A stretch of DNA of 64,000 nt from Entoloma clypeatum (lineage: Eukaryota > Basidiomycota > Agaricomycetes > Agaricales > Entolomataceae): assembly GCA_963565915.1 (NCBI GenBank), contig OY751485.1:4836001-4900000 (forward strand), read 5' to 3'. The notes under the pieces were generated by a model that ran no database searches, had not been told where the DNA came from, and was given only the letters and a program-made list of their open reading frames with translations. The translations under genes and the position numbers were made by a program. This document shows, piece after piece, positions 8,572 through 20,200 of the stretch; position 1 is the first letter of the stretch; every line of letters starts with the position of its first letter.

Positions 8572-11484
8572 TTTATTGTGGACGAGACGGGTTCTGCCGA
8601 TGGAAATCACGGATCAAATCTTGAGCGTTCTGAACATTAGTTCGAGGTTCCCATGTGTTCTCTTCTGGACCATATCCTTCCCACTGGACGAGGTACTGGA
8701 TCTTTCCGCGGAACTTTCAAGAGTCTAGGATCGTAGACACATGGTACTCTTCTTGTCCTTCGACGATGATCGGATCAGGGGCTGGTTTCTTTTTCTGGAT
8801 GGCGTACTTCGGAGTTTCATATGGTGACAACAGGGTCTCGTTGAACGCATCTTTGAATGTCTATCCATGATGACCAGAATTGCGTTTTTTCCATCAGATT
8901 CTGGTATCGGTCCCACAATGTCGATTCCTATGTCTTCCCATGGGTGACTTGGTGCTGCATGGGGATGTAGCGGAGCATGTCGCTTTTGTCGGTTAATCTT
9001 GTTGCGTTGACAAGTGTCGCAACCCTTCACGTACTTCTTCACATCATGCAGTATGGTAGGCCACCAGTAGGTGCGAGTGAGGAGTTCATGTGTCCGGTAC
9101 TGTCCTGGATGTCTGGCCACTGGTGCATCGTGTGACTCGAACATCAATTCTTGTCGTAATTGTGGGTCTGGCGGGACATAGACTCGTTCTCCTGCATAGG
9201 TGATCCCATTCTCCTGCTGATACCAATGAGGATTCTTTTTTAGACCCTGGGCTACTTCTGTCTCCATGCGGTTTGAACCCTTGATGCGTGCGATCCATGG
9301 ATTTTCAATGGTTGTGATGTTTCCAATTTTGATGGAATCAGATGTTTCACCCCCTTCAAAGAATTGTTCCTCCATGAACATCTCCATTTGTACCACATCT
9401 TCTGATTCCAACCGTTTCAAGAATAGTCCCTCCTTGAGCATTTGGTCACTCTCCTGTGGTTCGAGTTCCGCTTCATACCAGGGTAAGCGTGACAGGATGT
9501 CCGCTTTTGCATTGGTCTTGCCGGGCACATGCCGTAATTCGAAGTCATAGTCTTGTAACTTCATTTTCCAGCGTCGCTGTCGTTGATTTAGGTCCTGAGG
9601 ACGACGGAAATATTCCAGGTTCTTGTGATTGGTCAAGATCTCGAAACGTTCCCTGGCTTCAAGCAGATAGTGTCTCCAATCTTTCAATGCTTCCACGACT
9701 GCCAGGAGTTCCTTGTCATATATCTCGTAATTCTGTTCGGCCGCGGACATGGTCCGTGACAAGAACGCAATGGGGTGCCATTTGTCGTTTTGCTTCTGAG
9801 AGAGTACTGCTCCAATTGCATAGCCCGATGCATCGGTTTCAACCCTGAACTGTCCCTCTGGTTTCGGTAATGCCAAGACCAGTGCCGATGTAATTGCCTG
9901 TATGAGACCTTCAAAAGCTTGCTGCTCCGTTGGTCCCCAAGTAAATGCCATACCACCTGTGAGCGCGGTGAGAGGTTTCGCGATGTTTGAGTACCCTTCA
10001 ATAAATTGTCGATAGAAGTTAGCAAATCCAAGGAACTTCTGAACTTCCTTTTTTGATGTGGGTGCTCGCCAGTTTCGAATTGTATCCACCTTCTCAGTTT
10101 CCATCTCAACACGTCCCTCACCAACCACATATCCCAATATAGGACATTTCGTTACTTCCCATAAACACTTCTTTTCCTTTAGGAACAAATCATTGTCCAA
10201 TAGGATCTGTAGGATTTCTTCAGTGTTTCGCGTGAGTTCTTCCTTGGTTTTACCGATAACCACAATGTCATCCATGTAGATCACGCAGATATGTCGGCGG
10301 ATCTGGTCCCGGAATAGACTAGCCATCATTCGAGAGAACGTTCCCGGGGAGTTGCAAAGACCAAAAAACATGACCAATGGTTCGAACAATCCTCAACTGG
10401 TGAGGAAGGCAGCTTTCCATTCATCGCCCTCCTTAATCCGGACATTGTTGTAACCCCACATGATGTCCATTTTATTGAAGTAGACCGCATCTTTCAGTAC
10501 GTCCAAGAGATCGGATATTCGTGGGAGTGGGAACTTGTCTTTGACCGTGAATTTATTGACCATGTGGTAATCTTGTACCAATCGTTTGGAGCCATCCTTT
10601 TTGTTGATGAAGAAGCAAGGGGAGGCATAAGGGGATTTGGACGGGCGGATCTTTCCTGTTGCTAGACCCTCGTCAATGAATGCGTCCAATTCTTCTTGTT
10701 CCTTTTGCGTCATAGGATATGTATTTCCCCCTAGTTCCTTTGGTGCGTCCGGTGTAAGTTCGATACCATGGTCCCATTCCCTCTCCTTTGGGATCTTGTC
10801 AAAGTTCTCTTTCTCGAAAAGATGAGCAAATCGTTCAACATATGAGGGTCGTTTGGTTGTGGGAGGTGGTGTGGGAGTGACAGCTTCCAAAATAGGGTCT
10901 CCAGGCTTCCATTTCTGATCCGACTTTTTGGGTGCATCTTTGCCGCGCACCTCAACCATGCGAACCCGGTGTTTGCGACCATTAAGGTTAATCCTGAAAT
11001 CCGAGTGTTTGGTTCGACATGTTGTTGGGCACCGGTTAAATGTTACCGCGCCGGTTGTCCAATTGATTGTGGGGTTGTGGTGTACCAACCAGTCATGTCC
11101 CAAGAGCATGTCCGTCCTCCCAATGTCCAGTACCATTGCTTCCATGGTTTCCTGATGTGCTCCCAAATCCAGTTTGACTTCGGCAAGTTGGCTCGCTTTC
11201 TGTTGTCGATTTGGTGATCCATCCGCATTTAGAATTGCTATGGGTGGTATTCCTCGCGTGGGGAGGTTCTGTTCGCATACTATTCTGGGATGGATGCATG
11301 TGCGTTCACATCTGCTGTCAATTTCGGGTCGGATAACCTTTGGTCCTCGTCGTGTTTTGAGCTGAGCTAACAGCCTGATTTCTCGTCTTTTCGGAGGTTT
11401 ATCTCCCTTCACAATCTTAGTCGACGCAGCAGCTCGCTTGGCAGGGATGACATAGGTTCTATTGTCTGCAGTCATACAAGGCAA
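8572..11484 (-). pseudogene. pol: Gyp2-a pol with stop codon and integrase deletion
   Basis: Protease, RT (YMDD, in the block CVIYMDDIVVIG near 10250-10285), RNase H (FRVETDASGYAIG), integrase zinc finger (H...H...CDTCQ near 9010) and first catalytic Asp. An in-frame TGA at 10393-10395 replaces CGA of Gyp2-b. At about 8860 the integrase core jumps to the region before the chromodomain, losing the second Asp and the Glu. The chromodomain (about 8575-8740) is out of frame. The protease motif reads DSR instead of DSG (11311-11319), as it also does in Gyp2-b. Confidence 0.88.
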
Positions 11485-11525
11485 GCAAGTCCGTTTAATA
11501 GATAAGGGTCGTGACTTAGCGTTGT

Positions 11526-12387
11526 TTAATCGGACCCTTCGGGAAAATCCTTCTCGTCGGCTTCTAAGATTGTGGTTTCATCATTCTCGGCATCTTCTTC
11601 GGACACCTTCCTAACCCTTCCGGAGTTCTTCTTCGGCTTGCGGCAGTTGCGCGCGATATGGCCTTCTTGGTCCAGTTGAAACACTTGCGACCATCTTTCT
11701 TCTTTGGAGCGCTACAGTCTCCAGATGACTGAAGCGTTGACAGTTGTAGCAACGGGCTACTCCTGCTTTGTCGATTTCCATGGCTTTGCCCTGACCACCA
11801 TAAGTGGTACCCGATCCGGTGCGCATGTCGCCGCCACCTCGGATGACCAGTGCGTGTCCTTCCATCTGTCGTCCCTTGTTTCGGATCTCCTTTGCGTAAT
11901 CGGTGTACGTCTTGCCATTGCTGGCCACTTGTTCAGAGATTCTACGGTTGACGTTCTTCTCTAGGATGTATTTCCCAGTTTCTTCGCCAAGGTTTGACAG
12001 TTTCAAGAGTTCTTCGAATTCATCCAAGAATTCATCAACAGTGCGTTTCTCTTGTTTCAGGACTTCGAGTCTTGCTTTGGCAGCGACCGACTTGTTGGCG
12101 ATGGAGAATCGTGTGGCGATATCATCGGAAAAACCTAGCCAGGTGATGTTCTCGTTGTCAACAGCAAGAGCATCTAACTTGTTACTGGCCCAGTGTCTGC
12201 TGGACCCTTCCATCATGTTGGATAGCACCGCAAGAATCTTCTGATCATCTGTGAGGCTCTTTTGGAACCTGATGTATAGTTTGGTGGCTTTCCACCACTC
12301 GTCAAAGGTGTATCTGTCCTTGAACATTCCAGGATCCTTGATGATCTTGGATGTATCCGTTGTTTGTACAGCCGGAGCTTCTGCCAT
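11526..12387 (-). pseudogene. gag: Gyp2-a gag, frameshifted in the zinc knuckles
   Basis: Capsid-like Gag starting MAEAPAVQTTDTSK, with the central WWKATKLYIRF and EFEELLKLSNL blocks. A first knuckle begins CYNCQRFSH (about 11752) and loses frame; a second (KCFN) is further broken here by a 1-nt deletion compared with KCFNCDQEGHIARNC of Gyp2-b. The first frame break is shared by both copies. The end at 11526 is the stop matching the end of gag in Gyp2-b. Confidence 0.75.
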
Positions 12388-12441
12388 GTCTAGAGTCTGT
12401 GGAGGAGAAGAGGGGTCGGGTTGTTGGGATGAAGATGGGGT

Positions 12442-12723
12442 TCAGGATACAGGTAAGGATTGAAAATGAGTCCCTGTTCTAGGCATCTGTTCGATATCTG
12501 ACTGCGTGGAGTCAAAAGTAAATTCGTCAGGGGACTCATCAGCGGAATTGGTGGCAAAACGTTCAGAGTATTTCCTCTGTAAATCTCTAAGGAATCTCTG
12601 TTCCTGTGCATCTGTTGGTCGCGAGAAGGGGTCAAGTCTCTTGTTTCGTGCCCAGCGGTTGTACTCGGTCTGTTGTTCTTCGGTGGTGAAGTGGGCGTAG
12701 ATCTGCTGCTTTGAGTAAGACAT
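12442..12723 (-). CDS. Gyp2-a ORF2, small protein upstream of gag
   Basis: 93 codons, MSYSKQQIYAHFTTEEQ to QSLPVS. The Gyp2-b copy (44012-44293) differs at only about two residues and starts and stops at the same places. It is charged and lies between ORF1 and gag. It has no motif I recognise. Its frame may be the N-terminal part of Gag in the parent element, but as it stands it is a separate ORF with its own ATG and stop. Confidence 0.55.
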   Translation of the reverse strand: MSYSKQQIYAHFTTEEQQTEYNRWARNKRLDPFSRPTDAQEQRFLRDLQRKYSERFATNSADESPDEFTFDSTQSDIEQMPRTGTHFQSLPVS

Positions 12724-13076
12724 GATGATGTGGCTCTGGGACGTCTCGATGTGAGCGTCCTAATCAATCTTCTGATAACGGTTGTCTGGACACTGATAAA
12801 CTCTCTGATCTCTGTGATCCGACCTGTCTGAGGTCCTTCTTGAACGCGAAAGCTTTCGAGTTCGTTCTGTTGGGCGTTATAACGCGCGATCTGGTGTTGC
12901 CGAGCAAGATGGATGCTCTCTGCTATCTCGCCGTGGGGGCGATGCTCGTCGTTGTCTAGTTCTTCGTCAAGCACCTGCTGTAGGATGTGATGGATCTCCG
13001 ATTCGATGTACTGCTGGATGAGTGTGAAATCGATACTGTCTCGAGGACTTAGCTCCTCCTGTCGGGCTTCTGGCAT
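12724..13076 (-). CDS. Gyp2-a ORF1, small protein at the 5' end
   Basis: Starts MPEARQEELSPRDS and encodes a mostly helical, acidic-basic protein (IDFTLIQQYIESEI, then LARQHQIARYNAQQNELESF). In Gyp2-b the same ORF ends at TGA 44022-44024, overlapping ORF2 by 13 nt. Here that stop has been lost and the open frame runs on to 12390, overprinting ORF2, so only the shared part is given. Unknown function. Confidence 0.5.
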
Positions 13077-13165
13077 GCTGAATGGGTTACTGGTGAAGTC
13101 TTCAAAGAAGCGTGACGTCTTGACTCGTCTGGTAGTTGCTCTCTTCGCTCTGGGCGAACCTAACG

Positions 13166-13176
13166 AGATTTAGCAA
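13166..13176 (-). other. Gyp2-a primer-binding site (self-priming type)
   Basis: TTGCTAAATCT on the minus strand, 2 nt inside the 5' LTR. It is the exact 11-nt complement of AGATTTAGCAA at 13251-13261 in the LTR, whose first base is 33 nt after the first T of the TATA box (minus strand, 13294). Confidence 0.75.
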
Positions 13177-13178
13177 CT

Positions 13179-13579
13179 TGTTATGCTTAACAAACCGTTC
13201 CAAGGTTCGGGCAGAGTATGCAGGAAGTGGAAAGGCGAAGAGCAAAGTGATTGCTAAATCTAAGGAATCTACTACAGTACAAGAGGTTTATATAGGTACT
13301 GACTATAGGCGGTAGCAGATGAGTCAGTACTGCGGAAGGCAGTGCGCATGAGTAAGGCGACTGCGGAAGGCTATGTACAGTGAGTAAGCTGACTGCGGAA
13401 AGCGAGTCAGCGCGGGAACGAAGTATACTAAAGGGGATGACGAAGTAAGGTAGTGAGTCAGACTGGGAACCGAAGGTTGCGAAAGTAGATATTAGACATA
13501 GTGAGTTCATAAGAGGGCGCCGAGTCGGGCCGATAAGTAAAAGATATGACGTGGTCCTCATACCGTAGAGTCCGTAACA
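13179..13579 (-). repeat. 5' LTR of Gyp2-a
   Basis: 401 bp. Minus-strand TATA box TATATAAA at 13287-13294 and predicted transcript start at 13261. Ends TG...CA; flanked by ATTAC at 13580-13584. Confidence 0.94.
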
Positions 13580-14639
13580 ATTACTGTGTTATTTTTGTTA
13601 TATCTGTGTGCCTCTCATTGCAGAGCGAGCAATGGGTGGATGCATCAATTCGACGTTGGATGATGCGCAACACGCGCGCAACAAATGTGTCAAATATATG
13701 TAAACAAACTCAAAAAACATCGCATTTCTCCTTAATATGGCTACACAGGAGCAAGTAAGCTTACAGACTATATCAATTATGTACCAGAGTATCATATGTT
13801 AATAAATATGTATTTATTTCATGAATTTTCGCCATGGATTTGAGCATATAGCGATGCAACACTTTACACCAAACAACAGTAAACAATATGCAAATGCATT
13901 GCGCAGGTGCGCGCGGTGCCTTCCTCATGATCTAATAATAGTTTAACATGATAGAACTCATCAATATATATGTATTCACCTTCTGAAACACCTTGTATAA
14001 TCTTTAGATCTCTAGAAATGATGAAATGTGCATATTTCAGTAAAAGTGTTATATCTCCATAATGAATGCACCAAATTTGAAAAACAGATGTGCTGTGAGG
14101 TCCCCTGAATGAGGAGAATCCAAAGCTGAAACAAAATTCTTTGGTCAAATTTTCGACCTATTTTGCTTCTATTCACCTTATTAAGTCCTTGGGCTTGATT
14201 TGAATGGTCTGAGTAGATTTACATACAATGGTATATATACAGTACATATAGACTACAGTGGTTGTGGAAGGGAGGAAGTAACAAAAGGTTGTTTTTGTGT
14301 TTGAAAGAACCCATGGTGATGCACTGTTTATCATGATTTACAGTGTGTTTTGATGCATCATTTTAGAATACAGATTCTCTAGTATATATAGCTTGAGTTC
14401 CCAACTATATATATACTTTTTATGACTCTATATACATCTATTAAAAAGTCAAAACTATCTTGAGGCCTGTGATGCCACGGTTTGGGCATTGAGGCCTTAT
14501 GTTTCATCGATACTCATTGCTCGGCATCGACTGCCAAGCACTTTCGGCAATTGCTGAAACTCGAACCATAATTCGACAGACAGCCAATAAAATGTTCCCA
14601 CACTTCTTTTATCCCCCCACCTCCACTCCACCTGGCTCC

Positions 14640-15240
14640 ACTTCCGCCCAATGGCCACTACCGCTGCCCAACGGCTGCCCCTCATGCCCAACGGCCCCCT
14701 CTAATGCCCAACGCCCCCCTCTAATGCCCCTTCATGCCCAATGGCCACCTCGCATGCCCAACGGCCCCTACTAGCACCCAATGGCCCCCTCTAACGCCCA
14801 ACGGCCTCCCTGCGTGCCCAATGGCTGCCCCTCATGCAATGGCCTCCCTTCATGCCCAACGGCCCCCTCTACCACCCAACGGCCTCCCTGCACGCCCAAC
14901 GCCCCCTCTTGTGCCCAACGGCGCCCTTTAACGCCCAGCGCCCTCCCTTCATGCTGAACGGCTGCCCATCATGTGCAACGGCCGCCTCTAACGCCCAAGG
15001 TCCCCCTCATGTGCCCAACGGCTGCCCCTCGTGCCCAACGGCCCGTACTAGCGTGCAACGGCCCTCTCTAATGCCCAACAGCACCGTCTTGCGCCCAACG
15101 CTCCCCACTCGCGCGCAACAGCCCACTCTCATGTCCAGCAGCCTCCTCTCACGACCAACGGCCCCTCACTCGCGCCCCACGGCCTCGACTCTTGCCCAAC
15201 GGCCCCCTCACTCGCGTCAAATGGCGTCGTCTTGCGCCTA
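14640..15240 (+). repeat. Minisatellite of hAT-F copy 1
   Basis: Irregular tandem array of units of about 13-25 bp built on ATGCCCAACGGCC with interspersed CCCTCT and CTCAT blocks. It gives long proline-rich open frames in several phases that are not genes. Related arrays occur at about 31310-31442, 33920-34045, 40490-40970 and 42010-42430. Confidence 0.85.
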
Positions 15241-16928
15241 ACACATGTTTTTACATTATTAGTGTATTACTGTAGTTACGACCAGTCTAGACCAGTTTGG
15301 ACCGGTCCGGTCCAAGCAAAATGACATGCCGAGACCGGTTCCCCCCGGTTCGGTCTCGGTCTATTGTATTTCTGAGTCATTGAAAGACCGGTCTGGTCTC
15401 AGTCCACCCGTTTTTGGGGCAAAAAACCGAACCAAACCAAACCCTCAAACACTACTGTCAAACATATATCACCAAATGTCAGAAAAAAGGTTGGATGGAG
15501 TACCTCATGAAATTGGACAGCGGCTCAGTGGATAGTTCGGGTTCTCATTCTATGGGGCCGCATGCTCCCTTCAGCCAGACAGCATTTGTCGAGCACATTG
15601 TCAAGTTCATTGTTGCAGATGATCAAGTGTGGCAAACTCCTTTCTGTTTTTCCTATCTGACATACTTTCACTTAGTTAATCTATGTTGTCAAATGCCCTG
15701 AATTCCGCAAACTTTTACTACTTTTATGTGAGATGCTGGAGGATAAGGACATTCCACATCGTACAAAGATTCAGCAGGCGATTCTGGAAGCCTGCGTGGC
15801 ATCTTTCTGGGACCTCAAGGAAGAACTTCAGGTAATACCATCTGTCTTCTTCAGTGCTGTTCACTGAGTTCATTGTAGAGTGCATTGGGGTGAATCAGCT
15901 TCATGGCCGATCTATGGTCCAGCAAAACGCGGTACCCTTATCTTGCCATCACCGCCCATTAGCTCAGATGTGACAGAGAAACGACTCAAATGCACCTCAA
16001 CAGTGGCTTGATTGCCTTTCATCACATGTGGGGACGCCATGACAGTCAGCGCCTGGCTAGAATTGCGATGAATATTCTAGAACGGGCCAGAATCACATCA
16101 AAAGTATGTATTCTCTATTGAAACAATGCACAATCTAATACCGCCTTCCACAGGGTGGCCACTGGACTGTTGATAATGCATCAGTGAATGACACTTTCAT
16201 GAGAGCCCTCAAGGACTTGCATGATGACTGTGATATTGAGTTTGATGCCCAGGACCGACACATCATGTGTTTCCCCCACATAATCAACATCACAACTGGA
16301 CATGTTGTCAATGACTTGACGAACATGGCTTATTCAGATGACCCAGATGATTTCAATCATACTCCTGAATTGCCAGACGGAAGTCGTGATGTTGTTGCTG
16401 CCTGCTGCAACACTGTATGCACGGTCTGGGCTTTGGAACAGAGAATTGAGTGCTTTGAAAACATGATCACACTCGGCAATCAGGAGCACTGGTGGGGCCT
16501 CAACACCAAAGGAAAGAGCAAGAATATCAAGATTCTCCAACTCCTCCTCGATGTCCATTCTCATTGGGACTCAATACATGCCATGGTCGTTAGGTGTCTC
16601 TATTTGCAACAGGAAAGCTTTTCTTCATCTCATGTCTTTTGCACTTTTCATCTTGACCCACAGCCCATCGAAATCTTTCTAACCAATCCTCTCAATTGAG
16701 ATATTGCTCACCTCAAGTTGACTGAACAAGAGTGGGAAAATTTGGAAGACTTTGCCTCAGTCCTCACAGTAAGGTTTTGCGATCATGTCACATAGCGTTT
16801 TTCTCAACATCGGAAAACGTCGGATGAGTTGGAGCAGAGTAGCGGAGGAGCGGATGCGATAAGTGCGATGTTGGCAGAAAGGACCTGGCTTCAACTTGTG
16901 TGTCGCGCCCCACTCTTTGACGTGGTCC

Positions 16929-17216
16929 TGTTGAGGCGACGCTAAGTCAAACGACGTCGCGAGCCCAAACTTAGGAACGAAGTGGAAAGATGATGAGAGA
17001 ACTGTATTGCCAAAGACCCAGCGGGAATCTCAAGAGAACAAGCTATCGAATACAAGTGAAAGTACCCTACTTATATATGTAAATTCCATGAGGCTGCGTT
17101 GTGGCAGCATCATGCTGCGCGATAATGATAAGATGTCCTCATGTATGATATGATGTAGATAAGATAAGATCGAGATAAGATAAGATAAAGTGAAAAGTGA
17201 AACTACGATCATAACA
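16929..17216 (-). repeat. 3' LTR of Gyp1-c
   Basis: 288 bp from TGTTGAGGCG to CATAACA in plus coordinates, followed by the reverse of the polypurine tract GAAAGGGGGTAA. Confidence 0.95.
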
Positions 17217-17227
17217 TTACCCCCTTT

Positions 17228-20200
17228 CTAGATCTCGACTTCCAGGCAAGATATGATGTCATCTGGGGTGTCCGTGAAATTCTCATATGGTTTAAATTCC
17301 AATCCTTCGAAGATGTTTGCGCGTAAGCGCCGGGGTGCATTCGGGTTTAATTTAAAGAAGTCCTCCACCGCTTCCTTGGCATGTTCTAGGTGATCCTTGG
17401 GTTCCCACGTGTTGTGGTCCTGAGTCAGACCCTCCCATTGCACTAAATATTCCAGCTTCCCTCTCTTCAACCTTGAGTCAATAACTTTAGCGACATCGTA
17501 CTCCTCTTCGCCATTGATAACTATCGGGTTTGGTGCCTGCACCCTTTGTGATATAAATAGTGGTTCTTTAAATAATTGGACCCGTGATACATTGATGACT
17601 GGGTGGATTTTCCAAGTTTTTGGTAATTTAAGTTCTACAGCGTGTGACGAAATGATTTGGGTTATGGTATAGGGTCCAATCCATCGTTCGGCAAGTTTCT
17701 TTAAGGGTCGGTTCAACTTTAGGTCTTTAGTCGATAACCAAACTTTGTCGCCAACTTTGTAAACTGGTGCATCACCCCGTTTCAGGTTCGCATACCGTTC
17801 CATCTCTTCTCGTGCTTTTACTAGCGCTGCTTCTGCCTCCTCATGAATCTTCTTCATTCGCTCTGTGAATTCTTTTGCCAGTTCTGACTTTTCTGCCCTC
17901 CGAGGTTCTATGCCCATCCTAGGGTTAAACCCATAATTTACATAGAATGGTGAAAACTGAGTTGCCGTGTGAATTTTATTATTGTAGGCGAACTCCACGG
18001 TTGCCATCCATTCGGGCCAATCTGTTTGCCGATGGGAAATAAATGATCTTAGATATTGCTCCAACTCCTGGTTGATGTGTTCTGTCTGTCCATCTGTTTG
18101 CGGATGATACACCGTTGATAATTTAGTTGTGATCCCCAATATTTTATTTAGTTCCTTCATAAATATTGCCGCAAATTGTGGTCCTCGGTCTGACGTTAAT
18201 GATTCCGGCAGTCCATGAAGTTTCCAGACTTCGTCCCGATATAGTTTAGCTAATCCTTCTGCTGAGACTTCATCGCGTGTTTTGATAAAGTGTGATTGCT
18301 TTGTCGATCTGCAAGCCACAACTAATACTGTGTTGTACCCCTGAGCTTCTGGAAGTCCTACAATAAAATCTGCTGTAACGTGTTTCCATGGTCCTGCATG
18401 TTCTGTGTTTGCTTTTAACTTACCGGCTAGCGGTTGAGGCACGTTTTTTGATCATTGACATCTGTCGCAGCCCTCGACGTATGCTTTGACCATGTTTGTA
18501 ATACTAGGCCACCAATAATTACGTGTAACCAGTTCCAGGGTCTTCCACTGCCCTGGGTGTCCAGCAACTGGGTTGTCGTGGTGTAATTTAATTATTTCCT
18601 CCCTGAGTTCCTGACTTTTTGGAACATAAACTTTTCCTCGATGTAACCAGAGTCCCTGCTCTTCGTGCCATTCATCTGCGCGCAATGTTTTGGTATTTGT
18701 CTTTTTTAACTCTTCCACTGCTTTCAACACTTGTTCATCAAACTCCTTGGCATCCCTGATGCGTTTTAATAGTTTACTTTCTTGTCCATCAATAAGTATG
18801 TGACCTCGATCCATTGCTCGCAAGTGGAAGTATTCGGGTTTTAATAATGTTACGTCTTCGTTGTCATTTTCCACCCCCTTTCTATGATCAACCCTTCTCG
18901 AAAGAGCATCCGCCTTTCCCATTGAGGTGCCAGCCTTGTGTATTAATTTGAAATTGAAACATGTTAGATACAACGCCCAGCGTGCTTGTCGGCGATTAAG
19001 CTTTCGTCCCTTCATGAAGTACTCAAGGTTTTTATGATCGGTCCAGATCTCGACCTCATGTTTAGCTCCTTCAAGGTGGTGTCTCCATGCTTCCAGCGCT
19101 CGAATTATGCCCAGCATTTCTTTATCGTGTACATCGTAATTTCGTTCCACATCATTCAATCCTTTAGATAGAAAGGCACATGGCCTCCATTTCTCATCCT
19201 CGCATTCCATAGATAGAATTGCTCCTGTAGCAAAGTCCGATGCGTCTGATTCTACTCTCAACTTCCGATCCGGATCGGGAGATACTAATATAGGTGCTTT
19301 CGTAAATAATTTTTTTAGCATATCAAACGCTTCCTCCTGTTCCTCTTTCCAATTCCAGATTGTTTCTTTCCTTGTTAATTTATGTAATGGCCCTGCCACT
19401 TTAGAGAAGTCTTTGACAAATCTTCGATAGAAATTGGCCAATCCTAGAAACGACTGGACTTCTTTGACTTTCGTTGGTTTCGGCCATTGTTTGATGGCAT
19501 CTACTTTTGAAGGATCCATTCGAATTCCGTCTTTCCCAATAATTAACCCTAAGAACTCTATTTCGTCTCTGTCAAAGAAACATTTTCCCGGTTTTAAGAA
19601 TAAGTCGTTTTCCCGTAATCTTTTTAGAATTTCCTCCACAATTTCACTGTGTCCTTTTTCTCCTTCAGTTGCTACCAATATATCGTCAATATAGATAACT
19701 ATGTCTCCTTGATCAATCAAGTCTCTAAATATGTTGTTCATCATGGTTTGAAACATGCTTGGGGAATTATTTAATCCGAAGAACATAACTGTTGGTTCGA
19801 AAGCTCCATCTGGGGTTGTAAATGCCGCTTTTCACTCGTCTCCTTCTTTGATGCGTACATTGTTATACCCCCATCTGAGGTCCATTTTGGTAAACTTTTT
19901 CTTTCCCTTTAATTTATCAATCAATTCCGGAATCAACGGAAGTGGATAATTATTGCGAACGGTCCAGCTGTTAATATGTCGGTAATCCTGTACCATTCGT
20001 TTCTTTCCGTCTTTTTTGGGTATAAAGAATACTGGCGAAGTTTGTGGTGACTTGGTAGGTCGAATATATTCTTTGCGTGATTGATCGTTTACAAATTCAG
20101 ATACTTCTTTCCTTTCATCTGGTGACAGGGGATAGACTTTGGCCTTTTTTGGTACGAAATCTGGTTTTAGGTCTATGGCGTGATCCCATGGTTTCCTGAC

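Larger units (their letters stand above)
7640..13579 (-). mobile_element. Gyp2-a, gypsy/chromovirus with matching LTRs and ATTAC target duplication
   Basis: Element of 5940 bp bounded by 401-bp LTRs (7640-8040 and 13179-13579) and 5-bp duplications ATTAC at 7635-7639 and 13580-13584. It sits inside hAT-F copy 1. Order in minus reading: 5' LTR, primer site, ORF1, ORF2, gag, pol, accessory ORF, 3' LTR. It lacks about 0.7 kb of integrase compared with Gyp2-b, so it cannot move on its own. Confidence 0.95.
7149..15454 (-). mobile_element. hAT-F copy 1, non-autonomous, interrupted by Gyp2-a
   Basis: Left end TAGTGTTCGAAGGTTCAGTC at 7149, right end the inverse of TAGTGTTTGAGGGTTTGG at 15454. Removing Gyp2-a and one target duplication leaves 2361 bp, almost the same as copy 2 (40274-42609, 2336 bp), which has the same two unlike ends in the opposite orientation. 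TIR starting TAG and copy 2's 8-bp duplication point to hAT. Flanking 8-mers CTAACCAC and CTGTCAAA agree poorly, so this insertion is old or rearranged. It holds a minisatellite but no transposase. Confidence 0.75.
6619..16783 (+). pseudogene. BED-finger hAT transposase, decayed and split by hAT-F
   Basis: DNA transposase of the hAT superfamily. Exon 1 (6619-7010) ends in a BED zinc finger: VWEFFG, then CILCK. Intron 7011-7060; exon 2 (from 7061) gives the finger's HLTTNH and is cut at 7148 by hAT-F copy 1. It resumes at 15455 with the helical FVEHIVKFIVADDQ block. Introns at 15627-15675, 15832-15878 and 16104-16153 keep GT-AG ends. Later exons carry KISF-like ISFMADLWSSKT, then WTVDNASVNDT and HIMCFPHIINI, typical hAT core motifs. 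Stops in TGA (near 15891) and TAG in place of TGG (about 15959) break it, and the C-terminus is cut by the Gyp3 LTR at 16786. The whole order of exons is inferred from family resemblance. Confidence 0.75.

Noticed and set aside
14640..15240. Repeats looking like a CRISPR array or a proline-rich repeat protein
   Set aside because: Units vary in length and sequence, there are no unique spacers, the organism is eukaryotic, and open frames in several phases arise only from the repeat. It is a minisatellite.
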